Origin: Naegleria lovaniensis
Taxonomy: Eukaryota; Heterolobosea; Eutetramitea; Acrasida; Naegleriidae
Direction of reading: 5' to 3'
Assembly: GCF_003324165.1 (NCBI RefSeq)
Contig: NW_025407849.1
Span: 496,001-560,000 of the forward strand
DNA length: 64,000 nt
The notes below the pieces were generated by a model, which searched no databases, was not told the origin of the DNA, and saw nothing but the letters and a program-made list of their open reading frames with translations. Both the position numbers and the translations under genes were made by a program. This document shows, piece after piece, positions 56,430 to 64,000 of this stretch (position 1 is the first letter of the stretch; every line of letters begins with the position of its first letter).

Positions 56430-57965
56430 TCACTTGTGTTCATAGAGAGGAATTTGCAGTTGATCACTCACTTTCACTGTCTTTTCTTTCAACCTAAAAT
56501 ATTTGGGCTCAAACTCTTGATTCTCTTCCATTCGTTTTTCTCGTTGTACTTGTTCAATTTGGTGTTTCTCTTGATAGGCACCATCCAAATCTCCCATTTG
56601 AAGAGCATACGTAAGGGGATGCCATACTTTTCGAGATTCATTTTCAGCTTGTTCATGCAAAGGTTTCACACAAAGTTCGTTTGAAAATTCTGGGATGGCA
56701 TTGGTAAATGAAGCTTGATAGAATAGCCATCGATGGTTGTTCGTCTTTTTTGAGGAATGTTTGAAATCATCATTCAATTCGGTAATTGTGTCATGGATGA
56801 ATGGTAGTAGTTCACTTTGTTCACATAACACGTCGAAAGGTTGACATGGTGTCATGAAAATTTTACCTCCAACGTTTCCCTTAAAAGTAAATAATTTCTG
56901 ATTCTTATATTGTACAAGTTCTCCCTTAATATCATTTTGTCCACTAAAGGAAATGTTCGCCTCTAATCCACTCTGTGGACATGAAATTTTCAACACATCA
57001 CCATTCGAAACATGGGACGAACCAAAAAACAGTCCATTGACAACCATATTTGGTAATACAAATGAATACTCTTCTTCCAAATCCTTTTGCACTCCACATT
57101 TGACATTCAACACATGACTTCCAGCAATACATGTTGCAACGGAATTTCCTCGAAATTTCACTACAATTTGAAACGTGGATTCCATTTTAAAGTTTGCTTC
57201 CGAGTTGTCCATATAAAACGCACTCACTGGTGGATGATGAGAAATTTGTTCGGCCAAAACTGAAGTATTCGATTGGACGAGACAATGACGGAGAGTAGAG
57301 AAATTATGTGAATTTGATTGAGAGGACAACCATTTAGAAAACCAAGGGAGAGTTTGAGAGGGTTTTGAACAGCTGTCAGTTGCCAAATCATGTTCGAATG
57401 GATTCAAAGGTTTCCATTTTGCTTTAAAAATTTCTCCTAAAATTGGGTTATACGGCTTAATTCCTTCAAAACTATCTCCCCTCGTATTCGAACAGGATCC
57501 TAACGCAAACATTAAACACATCAACATTCGATCCAATTTCTTGTCCAAAAAACTCAATACTTTCAAACCAGCGGTCGGTTCACAATAATAAGTAAATAAT
57601 TCTAGAGTTGAAATGGGTCTTAATAAGAACACTGGCGAACACATTTTGAGCAAATCAGTCTGAGGAGAAAGCTGTTTCAGAAACTGCCATAAAAGGGAAT
57701 GATTGGATTTGGAGTCGGAATTTAATGATGGTTTTTTGTGAATCATACCACGATGGACATAGGGAGCTTGTTCATAAATAAATTGTTCCGAAGTGTTGTT
57801 TTCAGAATATTGTTCTTGGAAAGAGTTATGGTCGACAGTTCTTTCACAATTTTTATGCTCATTGACAGATGTTTCCAAAGGCATTAGAAACAGTTGGTCA
57901 AAGAAAATTGGAGAGTCGGAGAGAAGGATTCGATGAACTTTTTTTTTGATTTGGCACTGAAACAT
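56430..57965 (-). CDS. Oxysterol-binding protein-related protein (ORP)
   Basis: 511 aa as shown, containing the full ORD lipid-transfer domain: GIKPYNPILGE, the signature EQISHHPPVSAFY (about residue 238), VNGLFFGSSHVSNGD, FTFKGNVGGKIF, and the C-terminal amphipathic helix region. There is no PH domain or FFAT motif in this part. The start is doubtful: TTTCAG just after the apparent first ATG looks like an intron acceptor, and coding-like sequence lies further upstream (about 58270-58120, minus), so one or more 5' exons may be missing. ORPs exchange sterols or PI4P between membranes. Confidence 0.88.
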   Translation of the reverse strand: MFQCQIKKKVHRILLSDSPIFFDQLFLMPLETSVNEHKNCERTVDHNSFQEQYSENNTSEQFIYEQAPYVHRGMIHKKPSLNSDSKSNHSLLWQFLKQLSPQTDLLKMCSPVFLLRPISTLELFTYYCEPTAGLKVLSFLDKKLDRMLMCLMFALGSCSNTRGDSFEGIKPYNPILGEIFKAKWKPLNPFEHDLATDSCSKPSQTLPWFSKWLSSQSNSHNFSTLRHCLVQSNTSVLAEQISHHPPVSAFYMDNSEANFKMESTFQIVVKFRGNSVATCIAGSHVLNVKCGVQKDLEEEYSFVLPNMVVNGLFFGSSHVSNGDVLKISCPQSGLEANISFSGQNDIKGELVQYKNQKLFTFKGNVGGKIFMTPCQPFDVLCEQSELLPFIHDTITELNDDFKHSSKKTNNHRWLFYQASFTNAIPEFSNELCVKPLHEQAENESRKVWHPLTYALQMGDLDGAYQEKHQIEQVQREKRMEENQEFEPKYFRLKEKTVKVSDQLQIPLYEHK

Positions 57966-58439
57966 AAAATCTCAAGTTCAATTTGTGTACTTGAAGTAAA
58001 TATGATTTCCAGTAACCCGCCTTAAATGTCCTCAAAAAAGATTTTCATCATCCTCCTTGATTGGAACAATGTACACAAAGGCTAATACATTCATCTTTAA
58101 TACCTCCTTTTTGTTTCTTCTTACCATGCCGATCTAAGGATTTGATGATGAGAATGTTTCTTCCAAGTTGGAACCTTGTCGAGCATGTTAAGTTGTTTTT
58201 AGAAAAAAAATTGTTGATACAGAATAGGAAGCATACGGAGATTATTTTCAACGTTAACAACTGCTGCACCTGTAACAGTTAGATTCATCATCTCTCGCTG
58301 CTCACTCGAGTATCATCCAAGTGGACATCTTTGAGAGAGATTTTGGGCACTCACTCTCCGTGATGTTTTAGAAAAGATCTCACCCACAGAGTCAATTCCT
58401 TTCATCATCGTTGTGTTTATTTTGTGTGTGGATATCATC
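57966..58439. other. Intergenic between ORP and CCCH gene, possible ORP 5' exon
   Basis: On the minus strand 58269-58120 is open (LGRNILIIKSLDRHG) and ends at a GTAAGA that could be a donor for the acceptor at about 57956. This would extend the ORP gene upstream, but there is no clear start. The plus strand carries the CCCH gene's 5' leader. Confidence 0.35.
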
Positions 58440-60080
58440 ATGAATATTCCGTTCAGAAAGGATCAACACCATCATCATCATGGAAGTTTTGATCATCATA
58501 TCACGGCGGAGAGGAATACGTTAGGATCATCTTCCTACATGTCGGATGGTGCTGGTTTACTTTCATCAAGTTTTTCCAACGCTTCCGATTTGAGTAGCAG
58601 CAGTATTGGGAGTTATAATAGCGTGAACAGCACCAATTCATCTCTACTGAGCACGAGTACGGCTGCAACAGGATGGATGGGAATGAGTCCTCCGAATTAT
58701 GTGATGGGTTTCAATGGAGGAAATCATTCATCATCATCTCCTCAACCTAACGGTTATCATCACACCAAGAGTAAAAGTATGAACAGTGCGAATAACAACA
58801 TGACCACATGGTTATCCTCTTCGGGCGGTAATCATCATCATTCCCAACAACATCCTAACAATACCATGCCGCAACAAGATCATCATCAACATTTCGGTAC
58901 TTCTCTTCTTTCCAACAGTCATCATCACCAACTCGGCACCCACCAACGCAGAATCACCACAGGTTCCTCGTCTTTTGACTTTTCATCCTCTATGGATGAC
59001 ATATCTCTTATGGGACACAACTCGTCTGTGAGAGGCAGATCTGCTGCCACCAGTACTTTCAACTCGGTGTTTGGACCTACTCAAACGAATTCAGTGCCAA
59101 CAGAGCTTGAAATTCCCTCTCGCACTAGTGTTTGTTCAAATAACGTCATGACAAATATGGCTGAAGAACACGTGGATCCCACCATGCTATTACTTGATTC
59201 TCCCAAGGTGGGTCACAATCACAGTCGTTCTCAACATCTCAGTCATGACGATGGAATCAATGTGAACATGTTTGTTCGATCAGTTGTTGGCAAGGTACTG
59301 TCGGATGACATGGAAGAATTCAACTCCTTCCATCATGTGAGTGGTCAACAGAATCATCATCATCATCACCACAACTACCAACAACAGCCAGCACTAAACA
59401 ATAATCTCAACATGTCACCACAACCATCATCACCATTGTCACGTCGGTTCATGTCCATGTCCTGTCCAACTGTTCTAAATTCGTTCCAAAATAGTATTGG
59501 ATTCCAACTCTTTCAACAACAGCAACAACATCCTTTACAGCATGACAGTCATAATGGAACCAACAATTCATCAGTATCCTCAATCGATTTTGACTTAATT
59601 GAGTCTGTTATTGCTGGTGATGAATCCACAAGTGACCACACATTGCAAGGCAAAAAACCTTGTAAATACTTCTTCTCGGCAGAAGGTTGTACTTACGGAG
59701 ATAGCTGCACTTTCCTACATTCACTCACTCCAAACACACGAAACAATCCACCAAATTTTGTATTAGGAGTTTCAACAACCACAACAGCACCACCTTTGAA
59801 TGGTAACTTGCATGGTTTTTCTTCTCATGCACCTGAACATGAAGATTTCCATCAAAATGGTTTTGTCATGAATAAGAATGAACAACTTAATGCATACCAA
59901 TACCATACGATGCAACAATATCCATCTAATAGCTCAATGGTGTCCACTACCCATGCAGTACATGGTGATGTTGCATCATCTGTAAATAATGTCGCTAATC
60001 ATTCAAACTCCTCTCTGGTATCTCATCAACAGCAAACATCCAATTCTCCTCCACAACAGCAACAGCAAATATGTCAATTA

Positions 60081-60133
60081 TGGCGGCGCATCCGACGTTG
60101 AAGCGCACTAAAAACCTGTCAGATATTCGTCAA
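60081..60133 (+). repeat. Left terminal inverted repeat (two blocks)
   Basis: TGGCGGCGCA at 60081-60090, a 21-bp spacer, then a 22-bp block at 60112-60133 (AAACCTGTCAGA...). Both blocks recur inverted and perfect at the right end. Confidence 0.95.
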
Positions 60134-60165
60134 GTCAAAAATGAACATGAAAGCACAAAATAAAT

Positions 60166-62232
60166 TTATTCGTTAGCTGTCATGCAGCAGAAGAGGTAAT
60201 AGTACTGGTTTAGGGTTGCAAGGTATCTGTCTTCCACAAGCTGTTCGTTGGAAGAGGTACGATAAATTCTCGTGGGATTTCCGTTCCCTCCAAACCTCAT
60301 AGTATGAGCGAACATATCTTTGCCATACTTGTTCAGTCGTTCATGCACTGTCATGGCAAATGGGTACAATGTTCTGTAAATAAATAAATACATGATCACA
60401 TGTTCTTGGAGAATGTGTAAATAATAAGGCATTTTCCAATACGTGCCTATTGTGTCTCCAATAACAGGGACAATGACAGAAATATAATGGTCAATTTTCT
60501 TTGCAACGTTGTGTAAATCATTGTCTGAGCAAAATGTTGGTTGTACCAATAATTTAACGAGTTCAGATCCTGCTTGAAATATTCTTGTCACCTTTCCAAT
60601 CCAAACGTATGCAAGAGTAGAGAGTTGTTGATTACTTGCGTGCTTTTCCATGATTTGAGTGATATCTTCAATAATTTTGTTGCCATATGTTTCCCATACA
60701 TCGTCTCCCATTAAATTAATTTTGTCATTTTGGCCATAATATCCTTTGTCCTTGTAGTATTGTTTCAACTCTTTTTGACATTGCTTTGAAATTTTCAATG
60801 CAGCATGCAATGCAATCTGTAAATGATTTTCTCCCAATCTCATGAATTGGTGCAAAATGTCAGGAATTCTTCGTAAAATGGAAATATTGGCGAAAATAAT
60901 ATCACCTAAACCAGGGTGTCGGTGTCCCTTGTCAGTAAAAAGTTCAGTGAAACAATCCCAGGTTTCAATTTGGATTTTGCCTTCAATTGTCTCTCGTAAT
61001 GATTTTCGTGTGTTTTCTTTGGACTGAAACAACATTTTCAGTATTTCTTGAGCTCGATTATTGTTTTTCCACTTGAGCGAAAACAAGAATTGTTTGTGTG
61101 TTTCATAATCAATAGGGCATACAAAACATATTCTATTCTTATCATCCGTTTGCAATGCAAGCATGTTTTTTAAATCTCCACCCATTGCTACATTAAATTG
61201 CAACCGAATAATAATTTTCTCTGAGGTACAGGTTTTCACAAAATTTTTCAAAAACGAATCTTTCTGAAATAGAGCAATTGGTAATTCAAATATAAACCGA
61301 TGGCTTTCAAATTTTGCAATCAATGATTCAATTGGCTTGAATGAGCTCAATAATGTACAATGATTGTCGCTGTTTTTAGGTAACGCTGCCAATAATTTGT
61401 AATTACTATGATGTTGTGCAGCATCGCAAATAACAAGCCCTAAAAAGCAAAGTATTTCATTCACTTTCCTACTTAATTTATGGGCATCAGTGGACACTCT
61501 TGCCATTGAATAAACTTTAAATTCTCCTTTTTTGTTAAATCCAAATTTTCGGCTTCTGAATCCAGAAATCGGAGCATGTTCCAACCATTTTCCTGTCGAG
61601 CGTATCACTTCTATTACTTTTGTATTTGTTAATAATTTTGAAAAAGACTGAATTGGATCAATCGCAAAGCCTTTGATATCGTTGTTGCTTTTGATGATGA
61701 TCATCTCTTTTGCTATTTCATCCTTAATCCCTTTCCGATATTTCGAAATGGTTCGGTCACTGAATGGAATGTATTTTGTTTCATACAACTTTTTAATTTG
61801 TTTTTTGCTTAAACCAGTGTTGATGATATTACGTTCAACTTCTTCAATGGACAATCGATTATGTTTCTTTTCGACCATGTTGTTGTTTTCGTCAAGTGTT
61901 ATGATTCGGAATTTAGTGTACCGCATTGTTGGGTGTATTGGATCAGAAAGCGTTAACGAGATATTTAATTCTGCATTAGTTTGATTGATGTAATTGAATT
62001 CCTGTAATTGCTTTGTAATTGATGAAATGATGGAGGACCATAATTGAGAACAAGCTGTTGTTTTACTAGCTTCAGCTAAAGCGAATAATGGTGTACGTTT
62101 TTTCTGAGCTAAATCCAGTCCTAGGACCTCTATCTTTCGTTTCAGTTTGTCTGTTGTTGCTTCAGTCAGCACTACTTGTTGCTTCGGTTTCCCTCTGCCC
62201 TTGTTGAACCAATCAGGAAGAGACTCACTCAT
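60166..62232 (-). CDS. Transposase, probable DDE type, 688 aa
   Basis: Intronless and uninterrupted, starting MSESLPDWFNKGRGKPKQ just inside the right end. Three conserved-looking acidic sites fit a DDE catalytic triad: Asp in VICDAAQHHSN (about residue 268), Asp in MGGDLKNMLAL (about 351) followed by CFVCPIDYETHK, and Glu in TVHERLNKYGK (about 631). Between them come RHPGLGDIIFANISIL and DILHQFMRLGENHL, then PYYLHILQEHVIMYLF. This CxxC / LHxxxRL / LHxxxEH / ERxNK pattern recurs, from memory, in poorly classified invertebrate and protist transposases. It is not mariner, hAT or piggyBac by eye. The triad assignment is inferred. Confidence 0.8.
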   Translation of the reverse strand: MSESLPDWFNKGRGKPKQQVVLTEATTDKLKRKIEVLGLDLAQKKRTPLFALAEASKTTACSQLWSSIISSITKQLQEFNYINQTNAELNISLTLSDPIHPTMRYTKFRIITLDENNNMVEKKHNRLSIEEVERNIINTGLSKKQIKKLYETKYIPFSDRTISKYRKGIKDEIAKEMIIIKSNNDIKGFAIDPIQSFSKLLTNTKVIEVIRSTGKWLEHAPISGFRSRKFGFNKKGEFKVYSMARVSTDAHKLSRKVNEILCFLGLVICDAAQHHSNYKLLAALPKNSDNHCTLLSSFKPIESLIAKFESHRFIFELPIALFQKDSFLKNFVKTCTSEKIIIRLQFNVAMGGDLKNMLALQTDDKNRICFVCPIDYETHKQFLFSLKWKNNNRAQEILKMLFQSKENTRKSLRETIEGKIQIETWDCFTELFTDKGHRHPGLGDIIFANISILRRIPDILHQFMRLGENHLQIALHAALKISKQCQKELKQYYKDKGYYGQNDKINLMGDDVWETYGNKIIEDITQIMEKHASNQQLSTLAYVWIGKVTRIFQAGSELVKLLVQPTFCSDNDLHNVAKKIDHYISVIVPVIGDTIGTYWKMPYYLHILQEHVIMYLFIYRTLYPFAMTVHERLNKYGKDMFAHTMRFGGNGNPTRIYRTSSNEQLVEDRYLATLNQYYYLFCCMTANE

Positions 62233-62268
62233 TTTATTTTTGATTCCTTGTGATCAGCTGACGTGGGA

Positions 62269-62311
62269 TTGACGAATATCTGACAGGTTTCTAGTACCAA
62301 TTGCGCCGCCA
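62269..62311 (-). repeat. Right terminal inverted repeat (two blocks)
   Basis: The 22-bp inner block lies at 62269-62290, then an 11-bp spacer, then the 10-bp outer block at 62302-62311 (TGCGCCGCCA on the plus strand). These are the exact reverse complements of the left-end blocks. Confidence 0.95.
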
Positions 62312-62802
62312 TAAAAGGTGAATGTCGTTTTGGAGACAAGTGTCGCAATCTTCACCTTAAAAACAAATCAAAACTTGATGAACACACCAAAAAGAAGCTC
62401 AAAACAATTCGTTGTAGATTTGGAGTGAATTGTCCTTTCGGTCACGAGTGCTATTATTTCCATGAGCAGTCTGATTTTGATGATGACAGCAACAACACTT
62501 CCAAACCACCCTCTTCCTCAACTCAAAAACAACAATAAGGACTTGTGTAAATTTTGTGACAAAATGTAAATAACACCAAAACTAAATGTAAATAAATTCG
62601 TCTTCATCATGGCATGATTCATTGGTAGGACTTCAACAATGAATTGGATGTGTTGCGAACAAGGTAGTCAAATTTGATCGTCAAAACGCAGCGCAACGAT
62701 TCCTTGAAGAAAAAAGTCCCAACATGTCGTTCACATCCTTGAATTGTGTTCACCAAGATCGGAGCCAAGGCATCAAGACTGTCACCCTGTCAACGCAAAA
62801 AA

Positions 62803-64000
62803 ATGAGTCAATCACCCAACAATAATGAGAAATCATCATCCAAGGGTAGCAAGATCCAACTTCGTCTCAAGAGCTTCTTTTCCAAAGTATCATCTTCGTC
62901 ATCGAGCGGCGGAGGATCTTCATCCACACCATCGTCATCGGGAACCACTTCACCCAATCGCTCACCAAGCTTGACGAACATTCATCATGATACCTCACCA
63001 AAAACAACACCAACAACAACAACTCAAACCCTACTCAATTCTAACATTTCCTCTGTGAATAGCTCTCCAAATATTACCATTACCAATGTTGCAACTACAC
63101 CAAACCATTCGACGACCAATCATCTCGATATTCCCTTCCGTAAAAATAGTTTGAGTAACAATGATGATGGTGATCTGAGCTCAGCATCTTCCTCTACGGT
63201 CAATACCTTTACCAATAATTCCTCCCTGACTCTGATTCCAAATCAGCAGCAAATTCCTCTTCATCCGTCCTTGTCATCATCCCCACCTAACTCGCCCTCT
63301 CCCATTTCCAAGAGTCCAATTCCCAAAACACCAACGCAAACACATAAAAATAATGCATCCTCTCCTCCTCGTGTCATTGATCCATGCGTTTCGGAAGAGG
63401 CTCATGAAGAGGATGATCATCCTCTCACGCCAATGAAAAATACTAGTGGTGGTGGTATTTTTGGAAAAAAGGTAGATTATGTATTGGGATCATCTCCACA
63501 GAAAAGTACAGCTCATGAATTATCAGCCGCCTTATCAATGAGTCGGACAGAAGTACCAACGTTGGACGATGAAAGTCGGCAAAAAGGTGTATTGAATGAA
63601 GAGGAAGAGGATGAGTTTTCATTGGAACCACCTCCTCATCCAAGAGGTTCCAATGCAGCTCGAAAAACTTTTGATTTTGCATCATCGGTTGGATCTTCCC
63701 AGCCTTCTTCGAATTTTGACAAGTATGGAAGTTTAGGAATGGTTGGCTTGGGAAGTAGTTTAGGAAGTTTACAAAGTAACATTTTACATCATGGTTCAGA
63801 AGATCATTACTTACATCAACATCATCATCAACATGATCCATCCTTTAGTACAACAGCCTCCTTTGACTCCACAAGGTCAACACCTCAAGTACATAGTTTT
63901 CGATTAGCTCATCGTTTGACATTGGACCCTAATGCAATGAGTCACTTCAAAGATTCTCATCATTTAGACGCCTCATTTTCAGATGATGCAAGTACACAAG
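62803..64000 (+). CDS. Ser/Thr/Asn-rich protein, 3' end outside window
   Basis: The ATG at 62803 follows an A-run and the frame stays open to the window end (about 399 codons). It starts MSQSPNNNEKSSSKGSKIQL and is dominated by Ser, Thr, Asn, Pro and His runs (SSPPNSPSPISKSP, HHHQHD), with many SP/TP sites, so this part is probably disordered and phosphorylated. One short acidic patch (NEEEEDEFSLEPPPHPR) is seen. The functional domain must lie beyond the window. It is in the same orientation as the CCCH gene, about 265 bp downstream. Confidence 0.8.
   Translation, partial: MSQSPNNNEKSSSKGSKIQLRLKSFFSKVSSSSSSGGGSSSTPSSSGTTSPNRSPSLTNIHHDTSPKTTPTTTTQTLLNSNISSVNSSPNITITNVATTPNHSTTNHLDIPFRKNSLSNNDDGDLSSASSSTVNTFTNNSSLTLIPNQQQIPLHPSLSSSPPNSPSPISKSPIPKTPTQTHKNNASSPPRVIDPCVSEEAHEEDDHPLTPMKNTSGGGIFGKKVDYVLGSSPQKSTAHELSAALSMSRTEVPTLDDESRQKGVLNEEEEDEFSLEPPPHPRGSNAARKTFDFASSVGSSQPSSNFDKYGSLGMVGLGSSLGSLQSNILHHGSEDHYLHQHHHQHDPSFSTTASFDSTRSTPQVHSFRLAHRLTLDPNAMSHFKDSHHLDASFSDDASTQ

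Larger units (their letters stand above)
60081..62311. mobile_element. Complete TA-flanked DNA transposon, 2,231 bp
   Basis: Bounded by TA dinucleotides (60079-60080 and 62312-62313), one of which is the duplicated target. The ends are two-block inverted repeats: a 10-bp outer block and a 22-bp inner block, both perfect, with a 21-bp spacer on the left and 11 bp on the right. It encodes one long transposase on the minus strand with no visible damage. TA duplication occurs in Tc1/mariner and several other superfamilies, but the transposase does not look like mariner. Insertion in a conserved gene and intact ends suggest recent movement. Whether other copies exist cannot be seen from this window. 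Confidence 0.93.
58440..62538 (+). pseudogene. CCCH zinc-finger gene interrupted by a DNA transposon
   Basis: The reading frame opens at MNIPFRKDQHHHHH (58440) with His, Asn, Gln and Ser-rich low-complexity sequence, then one CCCH finger (CKYFFSAEGCTYGDSCTFLH). It continues to 60078 and is broken by the element at 60081-62311. After the element the frame resumes (KGECRFGDKC, then CRFGVNCPFGHECYYFH) and ends at 62538. Removing the element with one TA restores one open frame and rebuilds a second CCCH finger across the insertion site, so the host gene was recently intact. CCCH proteins of this kind (tristetraprolin/Nab2-like) bind mRNA. In this allele the protein would stop in the transposon end (QLWRRIRR), losing two fingers. 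Confidence 0.9.

Noticed and set aside
58440-59720. CRISPR-like or tandem repeat array in His/Asn/Gln-rich sequence
   Set aside because: The repeated CAT/CAA/AAC triplets are amino-acid runs in one open frame, not spaced repeats.
63443-63841. 132-codon minus-strand frame near the window end
   Set aside because: It lies opposite the long open Ser-rich plus-strand gene that has an A-rich start and runs to the window edge.

Overview
The window looks like nuclear DNA of a Naegleria-type heterolobosean amoeba. It is AT-rich and gene-dense, with GT-AG introns of about 55-330 bp. Many start codons follow an A-run (aaaaaATG). The gene mix of F-box/LRR proteins, SAM-domain proteins, receptor kinases and eukaryotic housekeeping genes fits that assignment. 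The genus is an inference from style; no rRNA or mitochondrial marker is present.

Layout. 1-6 kb: a zinc-knuckle protein cut by the window edge, a spliced seven-TM protein, two small membrane or secreted proteins and an intron-containing tRNA. 6.4-15 kb: three paralogous spliced genes (here A, B, C) with SAM domains and a shared C-terminal region carrying a papain/LRAT-like His and NC-Q-H-F signature, intact only in B. An F-box/LRR gene lies between B and C. 15-23.5 kb: unknown proteins, an F-box protein fused to a degenerate Rho-like domain ending in a CaaX box, an IAH1-type esterase, a membrane coiled-coil protein and an EF-hand protein. 23.6-32 kb: SSRP1 (FACT) followed by SND1 (Tudor-SN). 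The 2.8 kb junction between them appears twice around a 10-N gap, almost certainly two overlapping contigs that were not merged. 32-43.6 kb: a flavin monooxygenase, a probable mitoribosomal mS34, an unknown protein, an EF-hand type II NADH dehydrogenase, a TKL-like receptor kinase with a beta-helix ectodomain and an NHL-repeat protein. 43.9-50 kb: two short secreted precursors with unrelated bodies and a shared 17-residue Cys-to-Cys C-terminus, with a Zn2Cys6 regulator and an F-box/LRR gene between them. 50-58 kb: a C2 protein, dynein light chain LC8, a decayed gene, an F-box protein, ARPC1 and an oxysterol-binding protein. 58.4-64 kb: a CCCH zinc-finger gene interrupted by a complete TA-flanked DNA transposon, then the start of a Ser-rich protein.

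The most novel candidates are the paired secreted precursors, the SAM/papain-like family with two catalytically dead members, the F-box/pseudo-Rho fusion, and the transposon with two-block terminal repeats inside the CCCH gene. Several genes need a single-base correction to keep their frame (about 9.0, 11.0, 12.1, 13.0-13.9, 16.5 and 47.2 kb), so base-level errors in the assembly are likely and real pseudogenes must be called with care.
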